64,000 nt of DNA from DAOUKH01 sp964291475 (GCA_964291475.2 OZ220060.1:9197-73196); one strand, 5' to 3'. Positions 52,344 through 62,413 are shown, numbered from the stretch's first letter. Numbers and translations: made by a program. The notes: generated from the sequence alone by a model not told the origin.

Positions 52344-52411
52344 GCCGCCCTCCTGCAATCCACTCCGGTCGGCGGGATGATACACCACCGGCCGTGGGGA
52401 ACCGGTCGGCG

Positions 52412-52417
52412 TATACT
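52412..52417 (+). promoter_or_regulatory. -10 box of the RNase P RNA gene
   Basis: TATACT ends about 10 bases before the P1 stem of RNase P RNA. The -35 region is GC-rich and unconvincing. Confidence 0.45.
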
Positions 52418-52424
52418 GGAGCCG

Positions 52425-52816
52425 GACCGAGAGGGCCGGGTGGCCGCCCGTCCGCGAGGGCGGGAGGAAAGTCCGAGCTCCACCGGGCAAGGATGCTGGG
52501 TAACTCCCAGGAGGGGCGACCCTACGGATAGCGCCACAGAAACATACCGCCCTTCTTCGGAAGGGTAAGGGTGCAATGGTGAGGTAAGAGCTCACCGGGG
52601 CTTCGGGTGACCGCGGCCTCGGGCAAGCCCCATCCGGAGCAAGGCCAAGTAGGAGGACCATGAGCGCCCGGCTCGTCCTCGGGTTGGCCGCTCGACCCCG
52701 TCGGCAACGGCGGGGCTAGATAGATGGCCACCGCCCACGGCCGCGGGAGGAAGGCCCTTCGGGCCGTAAACCGCCGCCGCGGGAACAGAACTCGGCTTAC
52801 AGGCCCTCTCGGCCCG
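52425..52816 (+). ncRNA. rnpB: RNase P RNA, bacterial type A
   Basis: The catalytic RNA that trims tRNA 5' ends. Conserved blocks appear in order: 'GAGGAAAGTCCGAGCTCCAC', 'GGGTAACTCCCAGG', 'GCGACCCTACGGATAGCGCC', 'ACAGAAACATACCGCC', 'GAGGTAAGAGCTCACCGG', 'AGCAAGGCCAAGTAGG', and near the end 'ACAGAACTCGGCTTACAGGC'. The ends are set by the P1 stem, CCGAGAGGGCC (52427-52437) pairing with GGCCCTCTCGG (52802-52812). The several open frames crossing it are chance. Confidence 0.96.
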
Positions 52817-52846
52817 GACCCCGGCCTTCCCCGGGGTCCTTTCTTT
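52816..52846 (+). terminator. Rho-independent terminator after RNase P RNA
   Basis: GGACCCCGG (52816-52824) pairs with CCGGGGTCC (52831-52839), followed by TTTCTTT. Confidence 0.85.
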
Positions 52847-53005
52847 ATGTCTAGCCGTTGACCCTCTCCCAAGGGCCGCCGTATCATGAACGCGCGCCGG
52901 CACGGCCCGCCGGCGAGCCGCCGCAAAGGAGCCCGCTTCACCACGCCCCGCCCGCCCCCAGGCCGCCGTGCCGAGGGCAGGGCGCTACCCAGGGAAGCAG
53001 ACGCC

Positions 53006-53164
53006 ATGCACGACGCGGGACTCGATCATCTGTGCATCGACACGATGCGCGCCCTCCCTATGGAGCAGGTCGAACGGGCCATTTCGGGCCGACCCGCCGT
53101 CATGGCCGCCCTCGAACGTCGCCACTGGTTGGCAGAGGCTATGCGAAACAGCGAAGGAGCATGA
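53006..53164 (+). CDS. Short protein resembling the N-terminus of transketolase
   Basis: A 52-residue frame. Its first half, 'LDHLCIDTMRALPMEQVERA' then 'ISGRP', resembles the start of transketolases (LDQLCINTIRxLSMDAVQKA NSGHP). After that the match stops and the frame ends where tal-pgi begins (ATGATGA overlap). Transketolase would be expected in this pentose phosphate operon, so this may be the remnant of a tkt gene whose body was deleted, or a leader peptide derived from one. The 150 bases before it, back to the RNase P terminator, show no feature. Confidence 0.4.
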   Translation: MHDAGLDHLCIDTMRALPMEQVERAISGRPAVMAALERRHWLAEAMRNSEGA

Positions 53165-55868
53165 TGACCAACGCGATCCAAGAGACCGGACGCCTCGGCC
53201 AATCGATCTGGTACGACAACGTGCGGCGCGGCCTCATCGTCTCCGGCGACTTGGAACGCCTCATCGACTCCGGCGTCTCCGGCCTCACCTCCAACCCTTC
53301 CATCTTCGAAAAGGCCATCGCCGGCAGCGCCGACTACGACGACGCCCTCCGCGCCCTCTCCGAGCAGGGCGCCTCCGTCGACGAGACCTACGAGGCTCTG
53401 ACCATCGACGACATCCGCATGGTCGCCGATCTCCTCCGCCCGCTTTACGACCGCACCGGCGGCGCCGACGGCTACGCCTCCCTCGAGGTCAGCCCCGACC
53501 TCGCCCACGACACCGAGGCCTCTATCGAGGAGGCCCGCCGCCTCTTCAGAATGCTCGAACGCCCCAACGCCATGATCAAGATTCCGGCGACCCCCGAGGG
53601 GATGCCCGCCGTCCGGCAGCTCATCAGCGAGGGGATCAACGTCAACGTCACCCTCATCTTCTCGCTCGCCGCCTACCGGCAGGTCATCGAGTCCTATCTC
53701 ACCGGGCTGGAGCGGTTGGCCGAGTCGGGCGGCGACGTCAGCCGCGTCGCCTCCGTCGCCTCCTTCTTCCTCAGCCGCGTCGACACCGCCGTCGACGCAC
53801 AGCTTCAGGAGCGCATCGACGCCGGCGCCGCCGACCTGGAACCCCTGCTCGGCCGCGCCGCCATCGCCAACGCTCAGAAGGCCTACGGCATCTTCAAGGA
53901 CATCTTCGAGAGCGAACGCTTCGCCCACCTGAAGGAAAAGCAGGCCCGCGTGCAGCGCCCCCTCTGGGCCAGCACCAGTGCCAAGAACCCCGCCTACGAC
54001 GAGCTCCATTACGTCGAGCCCCTCATCGGGCCGCACACCGTGAACACCCTGCCGCCCAACACCATCGCCTCCCTCCTCGAAAAGGGGCAGCCCGAGGCGC
54101 GGCTGACCGGCGACGTTTCCGACGCCGACGACGTGCTCGACGGCGTCGCCAAGGCCGGCATCGACATGGACGCAGTCACCGACAAGCTCCTCGCCGACGG
54201 CGTGACCGCCTTCGCCGACGCCTTCGACTCCCTGAAGCGCAACATCGCCGACAAGCTCGCCCTGCTCCAGTCGGGGAGCGCCGACGGCTTCCTCGCCGGC
54301 CTCGGAACGCGCCGGCCCGCCGTCGACACCGCCCTCGATCGCCTCAGTGCCGACCGCGTGCTGGAGCGCATCCTGGAGAAGGACCACACCGTCTGGCGCG
54401 ACGACCCCACCGAGATCGCCGACCGCCTCGGCTGGCTCGACGCCCCCGAGACGATGGCGAAGCACGTCGCCGACCTCACCGCCTTCGCCGACGAGATACG
54501 CGCCGAGGGCGTCGAGCACGCCGTCCTCCTCGGCATGGGGGGCAGCAGCCTCGGCCCTGAAGTCCTGCGGCGCACCTTCGGCCCCCAGGACGGCTACCCC
54601 GGCCTCATCGTCCTCGACTCCACCGCGCCTGGTTGGGTGCGTAGCGTGGCCGACGCCATCGACCCGTCGCGCACCCTCTTCATCGTCTCGTCCAAGTCCG
54701 GCTCCACCACCGAGGTCCACGCCTTCTACCGCTACTTCCGCGGCCTCGTCGAGGCCGCCGCCGGCGCCGACGAGGCCGGATCCCACTTCGTCGCCGTCAC
54801 CGACTCCGGCACGCCGCTGGAGCGGCTCGCAAAAGAGGAAGGATTCCGCCGCGTCTTCACCAACCCCGCCGACTTCGGCGGCCGCTACTCCGTGCTCTCC
54901 TACTTCGGGCTCGCTCCGGCGGCGCTCATGGGCCTCGATCCCGGCGAACTGCTGGGACGCGCCGCCCGCATGCGCGACACGGCCGGCGCGCCCGCCGCCG
55001 AGAACCCGGCGGCGCTGCTCGGCGCGGCCATGGGCGCGCTCGCCCTCCAAGGCCGCGACAAGCTCACCCTCCTCACCGGCCCCGGACTCGAAGCCTACGG
55101 CCTCTGGGTCGAGCAACTGCTCGCGGAGAGCACCGGCAAGGACGGCGCCGGCATCATTCCCATCGACGGCGAGCCCCTCCTCGACCCCGCCGCCTACGGC
55201 GACGACCGCCTCTTCATCTACCCCCGCCTGCAGGGACAGGACAACCGCGACCTCGACGAGGCCGCCAACGCCCTCGCCAAGGCGGGCCATCCCGTACTTC
55301 GCCTCCACCTCAACGACGCCTACGACCTCGGCGCGGAGTTCTTCCGCTGGGAGCTCGCCGCCGCCGTCGCCGGCCACATCCTGAACATCCAGCCCTTCGA
55401 CCAGCCCAACGTGCAGCAGGCCAAGGACATGACCAAGCGGCTCCTCGACGCCTACCTCGACACCGGCGAGTTGCCCGAGCCGCCGGAGACGCCGGCACCC
55501 GGCGCGCTGCTCGCCGGCGCAAAGCCCGGCGACTACGCCGCCATCCAGGTCTACGGCCCCCAGACCGCCGAGACCGACGAGGCCGTCGCCGCGCTCCGCC
55601 GCAGCATCGCCGAGACCCACAAGATCGCCACCACCGCCGGCTACGGCCCACGTTACCTCCACTCGACCGGTCAGTTGCACAAGGGCGGCCCGGACGGCGG
55701 CATCTTCCTCCAATACGAGCCCCCGCGGGGGACGACCTCGACATCCCCGGCGAGGGCTACAGCTTCGGCGTGCTCGTCAGAGCCCAAGCCGTGGGCGACC
55801 TGCAGGCCCTCCTCGACCTCGGCCGCCGCGCCGCCCGCGTCGAGGACGCACCCGCGGCCGCGGTCTAA
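53161..55868 (+). CDS. tal-pgi: Bifunctional transaldolase/glucose-6-phosphate isomerase (frameshifted)
   Basis: A fusion of about 900 residues. The transaldolase part has 'GVSGLTSNPSIFEKAI' and the Schiff-base lysine in 'AMIKIPATPEG'. The isomerase part has 'LLGMGGSSLGPEVL', 'VSSKSGSTTEVHAF' and 'FGGRYSVLSYFGL'. Near 55727-55731, in a GGGGG run, the frame slips; adding one G gives 'DDLDIPGEGYSFGVLV' and a stop at 55868, the expected end. Uncorrected, the frame runs on artificially into gnd. Such fusions are known in Chloroflexi, actinobacteria and cyanobacteria. It feeds glucose 6-phosphate to zwf downstream. Confidence 0.92.
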
Positions 55869-55905
55869 CCGGCGGGACTCCACCCGCCGGAGAAAGGCGG
55901 ACGAC

Positions 55906-56820
55906 ATGGAACTCGGAATGGTCGGCCTCGGACGCATGGGCGGAGCCATGACGGCGCGCCTTCTCAACGGCGGCCACCGCGTCACCGTCTTCGACCTCGA
56001 CCCCAATGCCGTCGAGGCCGCCCGCGAGCGGGGCGCCCAGGCTGCCGATTCCCTGGAAGACCTCGTCGCGAAACTCGCCCCGCCGCGCGCCGTCTGGGTC
56101 ATGGCGCCCGCCGGCGACGTCACCGAGCGCATCATCGCCACACTCGCGGACGCCCTCTCCCCCGGCGACGCCGTCATCGACGGCGGCAACGCCGACTACC
56201 GCGACAGCATGCGCCGGGCAGCCGAGTTGGCCGAACGGGGCATCGACTTCCTCGATTCCGGCACCAGCGGCGGCATCTGGGGCCTCGAAGGCGGCTACTC
56301 CCTCATGGTCGGCGGCCCCGCCGAGACCTTCGCCCGCCTCGAACCGGTCTTCCAGACCCTGGCCCCGTCGCCGACGACCGGCTACGGGCGGGTCGGCCCC
56401 GCCGGCTCGGGCCACTTCACCAAGATGGTCCACAACGGCGTCGAGTACGGCCTGATGCAGGCCTACGCCGAGGGCTTCCAGATGCTCAAAGCCAAGGAGG
56501 AGTTCGGCCTCGAAGTCGACCGCATCGCCCAGATCTGGCGCTTCGGCAGCGTGGTGCGCTCCTGGCTCCTCGACCTCACCGCCGAGGCGCTCGCCGAAGA
56601 CCCGGACCTGTCCGACATCGCCGCCTACGTCGAGGACTCCGGCGAGGGCCGCTGGACGGTGCGCGAAGCCGCCGACCTCGGCGTCCCCGCGCCGGTGCTC
56701 ACGCAGTCGCTCTACGAGCGCTTCCGGTCGCGCCAGGAGAACTCCTACGCCGACCGCGTCCTCGCGGCGATGCGGAACAAGTTCGGCGGCCACGCCGTGA
56801 AGGCGGCCGAGCAGGGCTAG
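55906..56820 (+). CDS. gnd: 6-phosphogluconate dehydrogenase (decarboxylating), short form
   Basis: A 304-residue enzyme oxidising 6-phosphogluconate to ribulose 5-phosphate. The Rossmann motif is 'GMVGLGRMGGAM'; 'VIDGGNADYRDSMRRA' and 'DSGTSGGIWGLEGGYSLMVGG' form the substrate site, and 'HFTKMVHNGVEYGLMQAYAEG' carries the catalytic Lys. The 300-residue length marks the short, usually NAD-dependent type. The ATG at 55906 has a GAAAGG site; it is the real start despite the uninterrupted frame running in from tal-pgi. Confidence 0.94.
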   Translation: MELGMVGLGRMGGAMTARLLNGGHRVTVFDLDPNAVEAARERGAQAADSLEDLVAKLAPPRAVWVMAPAGDVTERIIATLADALSPGDAVIDGGNADYRDSMRRAAELAERGIDFLDSGTSGGIWGLEGGYSLMVGGPAETFARLEPVFQTLAPSPTTGYGRVGPAGSGHFTKMVHNGVEYGLMQAYAEGFQMLKAKEEFGLEVDRIAQIWRFGSVVRSWLLDLTAEALAEDPDLSDIAAYVEDSGEGRWTVREAADLGVPAPVLTQSLYERFRSRQENSYADRVLAAMRNKFGGHAVKAAEQG

Positions 56821-56821
56821 C

Positions 56822-58282
56822 ATGGCCTCGGAGAAGACCAGCGTCGTCATCTTCGGCGCGAGCGGCGATCTCGCCCGGCGCAAGCTCATACCGGCGCTGT
56901 TCGAGCTCTACCGCAAGGGCCGTCTCCCCGCCGACACGCGGGTCGTCGGCTTCGCCCGCACCGACTTCTCCGACGACGCCTTCCGCGCCTACGTCTCGGA
57001 ACAGGCGCGCGAACTCGCCGGCGTCGACGACGCTTCCTCGGACTGGCGTACGTTCATCGCGCACGTGCACTACCAGCACGGCAGCCTCACGGCGCGCGAG
57101 GACCTGATCAACCTCCGCCACAAGCTCGTCGACGTCGAGGGCGGCGACCCCAACGCCAACCGCCTCTTCTATCTCTCCATCGCGCCGAACCTCTTCGACG
57201 ACACCGTCCTGGGCCTCGCCATGTCGGGTCTCGCGGCGGAGACCGGGGGCTGGCGGCGGCTCGTCGTCGAGAAGCCCTTCGGCCGCGACCTGCACTCCGC
57301 CCAGGAGCTCAACGCCTGCCTGCTTCGGGTTTTCAGGGAAGACCAGGTCTACCGGATCGACCACTACCTAGGAAAAGAGACGGTGCAGAACCTGCTCGTC
57401 TTCCGGTTCGGCAACGCCATCTTCGAGCCGGTGTGGAACCGCAACTACGTCGACAACGTCCAGATCACCGTCGCCGAGAGCGTCGACCTCGCGGGCCGCG
57501 CCGGCTACTACGACAACACCGGCGCCACCAGGGACATGCTGCAGAACCACCTGCTGCAGCTCGTCGCGCTCGTGGCGATGGAGCCGCCCCCGAACTCCGA
57601 CCCCGAGACGCTGCGGAACATGCGCGTCGAGACCCTGAAGGCCATCCGGCGCTGGTCGCCGGACGGGGTGCGGCAGCACGCCGTCCGCGGGCGCTATCGC
57701 GGCTACGCCGACGAGCCCGGCGTCGCCCCCGACTCCCCCACCGCCACCTACATCGCGGTGCGCCTCTTCATCGACAACTGGCGGTGGGAGGGCGTACCGT
57801 TCTACGTGCGTACCGGCAAGGCCCTGGCGCGCAAGGAGTCCGAGATCGTCGTCCAGTTCAAGCGTCCGCCTCAGCACATCTTCGAGGGCTCCGGCGCGCA
57901 GCCCAACGTCCTCTCCTTCTGCCTCCAGCCCGACGAGGGCGCGCTGCTCCGCTTCTCCGCCAAGGTCCCCGATCAGGGCATGGCCACCCGGCCCGTCGAC
58001 ATGGCCTTCCACTACGGCTCCGCCTTTCCCGGCGAGCCCATCCCCGACGCCTACGAGCGCCTCTTGCAAGACGCTATCGAGGGCGACCCCAGCCTCTTCA
58101 TCCGTTCCGACCAGATCGAGGAGTCGTGGCGCATCGTCGAGCCGTTGCTGGACGTGGCCGCCCCGGCGCCGCTGCGCGCCTACGACCGCGGCTCCTGGGG
58201 CCCCGACGCCGCCGACGCCCTGCTCGCCCAACGCAACCATGCCTGGCTGCGCGTCTGCGGCCATGGTGAACCCAATGACTGA
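56822..58282 (+). CDS. zwf: Glucose-6-phosphate dehydrogenase
   Basis: A 486-residue first enzyme of the oxidative pentose phosphate route. 'VIFGASGDLARRKLIPALFEL' is represented by its GASGDLA core for NADP binding, and 'YRIDHYLGKE' (about residues 178-187) is the active site. 'VPFYVRTGKAL' and 'PDAYERLLQDAIEGDPSLF' are further signatures. It follows gnd by one base, and its end overlaps pgl. No disruption. Confidence 0.96.
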   Translation: MASEKTSVVIFGASGDLARRKLIPALFELYRKGRLPADTRVVGFARTDFSDDAFRAYVSEQARELAGVDDASSDWRTFIAHVHYQHGSLTAREDLINLRHKLVDVEGGDPNANRLFYLSIAPNLFDDTVLGLAMSGLAAETGGWRRLVVEKPFGRDLHSAQELNACLLRVFREDQVYRIDHYLGKETVQNLLVFRFGNAIFEPVWNRNYVDNVQITVAESVDLAGRAGYYDNTGATRDMLQNHLLQLVALVAMEPPPNSDPETLRNMRVETLKAIRRWSPDGVRQHAVRGRYRGYADEPGVAPDSPTATYIAVRLFIDNWRWEGVPFYVRTGKALARKESEIVVQFKRPPQHIFEGSGAQPNVLSFCLQPDEGALLRFSAKVPDQGMATRPVDMAFHYGSAFPGEPIPDAYERLLQDAIEGDPSLFIRSDQIEESWRIVEPLLDVAAPAPLRAYDRGSWGPDAADALLAQRNHAWLRVCGHGEPND

Positions 58283-58997
58283 CATCCACCTCTTTCCCGA
58301 CGCGGAGGAGCTGGCGCGGGGCGCAGCCGCCTTCGTCGCCGCCGCCGCCGAGCAGTCCATCCGCAAGCGGGGGCGCTTCGTCATCGCCCTCTCCGGCGGC
58401 TCGACCCCGCGCCGCCTCTACGAGCTGCTCGCCGAAAGCGAACAGGACTGGCCCAACTGGCACGTCCTCTGGAGCGACGAACGAGCCGTCCGGCCCGATC
58501 ACGCCGACAGCAACTTCGGGATGGTCAAGGCGGCGTTTCTCAACCACATCGCCATCCCCATCGGAAACGTCCGCCGCATCGAGACGGAGCACCCCGCCCC
58601 GGTCGCGGCCCGGCGCTATGGGGAGGTTATCCAGGCCCTGCTCGGCAAGAAACCGGCCTTCGACCTCGTGCTGCTCGGCATCGGCGAGGACGGACACACC
58701 GCCTCGCTCTTCCCCGGCGAACCCGCCGCTCGCGAGCGCGCCAAGCTCGTGACGGCGTGCCGCCTGGAAGGCCCCGGGCCGGCGCGGGTCACCTTCACCC
58801 TGCCGCTGATCAACGCGGCCCGGCGGGTCGCCATCCTCGCCGCCGGCGAGGCCAAGGCGGCGATGGTGCAGCGGGCCATCGAGCCGGCCCTGCGCGGCCC
58901 CGGCATCCCCGCCGGGCTGGTGTCGCCGGCCAAGGGCTCGCTGCACTGGTTCCTCAGCCAAGACGCCGCCGCCGACTTGCGGAATATCCCCGTATGA
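58275..58997 (+). CDS. pgl: 6-phosphogluconolactonase
   Basis: A 240-residue enzyme hydrolysing the lactone made by Zwf. 'ALSGGSTPRRLYELL', 'WSDERAVRPDHADSNFGM' and 'LLGIGEDGHTASLFPG' are the family motifs. The ATG at 58275 is preferred since it leads straight into 'TDIHLFPDAEELA'; one at 58263 adds four residues and cannot be excluded. It overlaps zwf by 8 bases and the next gene by 4. Confidence 0.94.
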   Translation: MTDIHLFPDAEELARGAAAFVAAAAEQSIRKRGRFVIALSGGSTPRRLYELLAESEQDWPNWHVLWSDERAVRPDHADSNFGMVKAAFLNHIAIPIGNVRRIETEHPAPVAARRYGEVIQALLGKKPAFDLVLLGIGEDGHTASLFPGEPAARERAKLVTACRLEGPGPARVTFTLPLINAARRVAILAAGEAKAAMVQRAIEPALRGPGIPAGLVSPAKGSLHWFLSQDAAADLRNIPV

Positions 58998-60844
58998 GCG
59001 GCGACTACCCCGACATCCGCGAGTACGCCCTCATCGGCGATACGCACTCCTGCGCCCTCGTCTCGCGCATGGGCTCCGTCGATTGGGCCTGCTTCCCCCG
59101 CTTCGACAGCGGCTCCGTCTTCGGCCGCCTCCTCGACGCCGGGAAGGGCGGCTTCTTCTCGATCGCGCCCACGTCGGAGTACACCGCGTCGCGGCGCTAC
59201 CTCCCCGAGACGATGGTGCTCGAAACGACGTTCGAGACCGCCTCGGGGACGGCCGTCCTCCACGATTTCATGCCGGTGAACCCCATGACCGAGGGGCACC
59301 CCAACGAGGTCTTCGAGAACCAGGGCATCTGCCGCGTCGTGAGGTGCGAACGGGGCGTGGTCGAGATCGAAGTCGTCTGCCGGCCGCGCTTCCAGTACGG
59401 CGCGATCGTGCCGCACACGTCGCTGGTGGAGCCCAACGTCGGCTACGCCCACGGCGGCATCGACGCGCTGGCCTTCCTCAGCGCCACGCCGGTGACCCTC
59501 GACGACAACACCTTCCGCGCGACATGCCGCCTGAATGAAGGCGAGAGCGGGCGGAGTACGCCGCCCACTACTCCTGGCGCCAGGAGTTTTCCAGCGAGCA
59601 TTTTATGTACGACAGCCTCGAAGGCTTGCTGGAGGCGGCGAAGGCCTTTCTGGCGCGATTGGAGCAAGGCCTTCAACTACCAGGGGCTCTACCAGGAACA
59701 GGTGCTGCGGAGCGCGCTGATCCTGAAGGCGCTGACCTACGCCCCCACCGGCGGCATCGTCGCCGCGGCGACGACGTCCTTGCCGGAGGAGGTCGGCGGC
59801 GAGCGCAACTGGGACTACCGCTACACCTGGATCCGCGACGCCACCTTCGCGCTCTACGCCCTCAACCTCGTGGGGTTCGTCGACGAGGCCGACGCCTTCA
59901 AGCGCTGGCTCAAGCGCGCCACCGCCGGCCGCGCCCAGGACCTCCAGATCATGTACGGCCTGGCCGGCGAGCGCCGCCTCGCCGAGTTCTCCCTCGACCA
60001 CCTCGACGGCTACCGCGGCTCGCGCCCCGTCCGCATCGGCAACGGCGCGCACACCCAGCTCCAGCTCGACATCTACGGCGAAGTCCTCGACTCCGCCCAT
60101 CTCTATCGCAAGTACTGCGGCGAGTTCGACGAGGAGTATTGGCAGTTCTGCCGCGACCTCGTCGAGTTTGTCATGGAGTCCTGGCGCGAGCCCGACGAGG
60201 GCATCTGGGAGACGCGCGGCGGACGCAAGCACTTCGTCTTCTCCAAGGTCATGTGCTGGGTCGCCATCGACCGCGCCCTCCGCGTCGCCGACGCGATCGC
60301 GTGGGACGGCCAGTCCGAGATCGAGCGCTGGAAGGCGGTGCGGGCGGAGATCAGGGAGGACGTGCTGCGCCACGGCTACGACGAGCGCATCGGCGCATTC
60401 GTCCAGTCCTACGGCAGCGCCAACCTCGACGCCTCGGTGCTCATGCTGCCCCTCGTCGGCTTCATCAAGGCGTCCGACCCGCGCATGCGCTCCACCATCG
60501 AGCAGATCGAGCGCCGCTTAACCTCGCCGCAGGGCTTGGTCTACCGCTACAAGGGCTTCGACGACGGCCTCGACGGCCACGAGGGCACCTTCACTCTCTG
60601 CTCGTTCTGGCTGCTCGACAACCTGATCTATCTGGGCGAAATCGACCGCGCCGAGGCCATGATGAACAGCCTCTTCGCCTACGCCAACGACGTCGGCCTC
60701 TTCAGCGAGGAGATCGGCCCCGTGGACGGCGAGGCGCTGGGCAACTTCCCCCAGGCCTTCACCCACATGGCGGTCATCAACACCGCCGTCCAGCTCTACC
60801 GCGCCAAGCAGCGGCGCATCGCACAAGAGGCGAAACGGTCCTAG
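58994..60844 (+). CDS. GH15-family glycoside hydrolase (glucoamylase/trehalase-like) with a scrambled segment
   Basis: A 616-residue enzyme with an N-terminal beta-domain and an (alpha/alpha)6 barrel. 'RNWDYRYTWIRDATFALYAL' is the GH15 signature and 'GLFSEEIGP' holds the likely base Glu. Residues about 185-219 read as nonsense ('STPPTTPGARSFPAS'), but the next frame there reads 'AEYAAHYSWRQEFSSEHF' and continues smoothly: a lost base near 59549 and an extra T near 59650 cancel out. Family members cleave trehalose or alpha-glucosides, supplying glucose to this pentose phosphate operon. Starts with ATGA overlap on pgl. Confidence 0.87.
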   Translation: MSGDYPDIREYALIGDTHSCALVSRMGSVDWACFPRFDSGSVFGRLLDAGKGGFFSIAPTSEYTASRRYLPETMVLETTFETASGTAVLHDFMPVNPMTEGHPNEVFENQGICRVVRCERGVVEIEVVCRPRFQYGAIVPHTSLVEPNVGYAHGGIDALAFLSATPVTLDDNTFRATCRLNEGESGRSTPPTTPGARSFPASILCTTASKACWRRRRPFWRDWSKAFNYQGLYQEQVLRSALILKALTYAPTGGIVAAATTSLPEEVGGERNWDYRYTWIRDATFALYALNLVGFVDEADAFKRWLKRATAGRAQDLQIMYGLAGERRLAEFSLDHLDGYRGSRPVRIGNGAHTQLQLDIYGEVLDSAHLYRKYCGEFDEEYWQFCRDLVEFVMESWREPDEGIWETRGGRKHFVFSKVMCWVAIDRALRVADAIAWDGQSEIERWKAVRAEIREDVLRHGYDERIGAFVQSYGSANLDASVLMLPLVGFIKASDPRMRSTIEQIERRLTSPQGLVYRYKGFDDGLDGHEGTFTLCSFWLLDNLIYLGEIDRAEAMMNSLFAYANDVGLFSEEIGPVDGEALGNFPQAFTHMAVINTAVQLYRAKQRRIAQEAKRS

Positions 60845-61413
60845 CCCGCCGGCGCGTGGATGCGCTCCAGGACGCGGGCCACCGCCGCCGGCACCAGCCC
60901 CTTCCACGAGTCGTCGCCCGCCGCGATCCGTTGCCGCACCTCGGTCGCCTCGATGCCCTTCTCCACGCCGGGGTCGAGCACCTCGACCTCGTACCCCTCG
61001 GCGCGCAGCCGGTCGACCTTCGACTGCTCCCAGGGTGAGAAGACGCGCACGAAGTGGCGCAGCTTCCCGGCCGGCGGCAGGTAGTAGCGCCACTTGGCCG
61101 GCTCGCTGATGTGGAAGGGAATCACTCGCACCCGGTCGAGGTCGGCCCCGGCCTCCGTCAGGGCCGCCAGCACCATCTCCATGCGCTCGAAATAGGTGTA
61201 CGGGTTGTTCTCCGCGAGGTGGCGGTGGCCGCTGGCGGCCTCCTCCTTGATCTCGCCGGGGTCGGGATTGGTGATGCCGACGATGAGCCGCTCCGACCGC
61301 GCCAGTCCCTCCAGCGCGTAGTGCCGGTGCTCGTTGTGGAACGGCTGAAAGCGCCCGTGGACCATGCCGTACTCCGCGAGCCGGTAGCCGTCGGGGAGAG
61401 GCTGCGAAGCCAC
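60841..61413 (-). CDS. Nicotinamide/nicotinate-nucleotide adenylyltransferase-like protein (NadM type)
   Basis: A 190-residue nucleotidyltransferase. 'GMVHGRFQPFHNEHRHYALE' contains the GRFQPFHxxH ATP motif, and 'IEATEVRQRIAAGD' matches the later ISxTxxR motif. Together with 'RLIVGITNPDPG' this is the archaeal NadM-like layout, so NAD synthesis from NMN is the best guess; related adenylyl- or cytidylyltransferases are possible. The GTG at 61413 starts three bases after the ROK stop. It is convergent with the GH15 gene, overlapping by four bases. Confidence 0.8.
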   Translation of the reverse strand: MASQPLPDGYRLAEYGMVHGRFQPFHNEHRHYALEGLARSERLIVGITNPDPGEIKEEAASGHRHLAENNPYTYFERMEMVLAALTEAGADLDRVRVIPFHISEPAKWRYYLPPAGKLRHFVRVFSPWEQSKVDRLRAEGYEVEVLDPGVEKGIEATEVRQRIAAGDDSWKGLVPAAVARVLERIHAPAG

Positions 61414-61415
61414 GC

Positions 61416-62413
61416 TCAGCCCCCGCGCCGGTGCGCCACCAGCGCCGCCGCGCCGATCAGGCCCGCGTCGTCCCCGAACTCGGAGAGCACGATGTCGAAC
61501 GGCTCGAGGAACGAAGGGAAGGCGTGCTCCCGCACCCGCGCCTCGACGATGGGGCTCAGCATTTCCCAGTTGTGGAGCGCGACGCTGCCCCCCAGCACGA
61601 TCCGCCGGGGATTGAAGGCGTGGACCAGGCTCACCAGCCCGAAGGCGAGGTCGCGCGCCGCCGTCTCCATCACCCCGGTAGCGAAGGCGTCGCCCGCCGC
61701 GGCGGCCCGGAAGACGTGCTCCGCCTCGATGGCCTCCGGTTTGCCCAGCGCCATCGCCCGCAGCGACGTCTGCGCGCCGCCTTCGAGCCCCGCCCGCGCC
61801 CGCATGGCGATCGCCGTCCCCGACGTCATCATCTCCAGGCAGCCCGCATGCCCGCACGGGCCGGTCTCGACCCCCGGCTCGCCGATGGAGTCCTCCACCT
61901 CGCGGTCGACGATGAGGTGGCCCAGCTCTGGGCCCAGACCCCGGTAGCCCGACAGCAGCGTGCCGTGGGAGATGACGCCGCCGCCGACCCCCGTGCTCAC
62001 CGTCAGATAGATCAGGTCGCTCATCCCCCGGCCCTGCCCGAAGACGTACTCGCCCAAGCACGCCACCGTCGCGTCGTTGCCGATGAGCACCGGCCCGTCG
62101 AAGCGCTCCGCCAGCAGGTCTCGCGGAAGGGTACGACGCCCCAGCTCTGGAGGTTCGGCGGGTGGTAGAGGACGCCGTCCTTGTCCAGCGGCGACGCCAC
62201 GGCGGCCCCGAGGCCCATCGCCTCGGGAAAGCCGTGCTTCGCCAGCAGCTCGCGGCCCGCCTCGACGATGCGGCCGGCCACCCGCTCCGGGCCGTCCTCT
62301 TCCCGGTTCGGCTCGCGGACCCGTTCGATGATCGCGCCGGTCGGCTCGACCAGCCCCACGCGCAGGTTCGTGCCGCCGAGATCGACGACGATGATGGGCG
62401 GCCCGGCGTCCAT
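61416..62413 (-). CDS. ROK-family sugar kinase, probably glucokinase (frameshifted)
   Basis: A kinase of about 332 residues. 'IIVVDLGGTNLRVGLVEP' is the phosphate-1 motif, 'LTVSTGVGGGVISHG' the ROK signature, and 'ELGHLIVD' with 'GPCGHAGCLEMMTSG' form the zinc and substrate site. The N-terminal part (to 'WGVVPFRE') and the rest ('LIGNDATVACLGEY') lie in different frames; adding one G near 62122 joins them. Phosphorylation of glucose fits the neighbouring GH15 and pentose phosphate genes. Confidence 0.87.

Noticed and set aside
52344..52661. A longer N-terminus for the second amidohydrolase.
   Set aside because: The extension would cross the rnpB promoter and RNA; the ATG at 52343 has a strong ribosome site and the conserved family start.
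52522..53007. Reverse and forward open frames across 52.5-52.9 kb.
   Set aside because: They overlap the conserved RNase P RNA and its terminator and have no protein features.
52858..56820. A single 1320-residue open frame joining transaldolase, glucose-6-phosphate isomerase and 6-phosphogluconate dehydrogenase.
   Set aside because: The isomerase C-terminus becomes nonsense after 55730, while another frame gives the expected end and stop at 55868, and gnd has its own start and ribosome site. The triple fusion is produced by a one-base slip.
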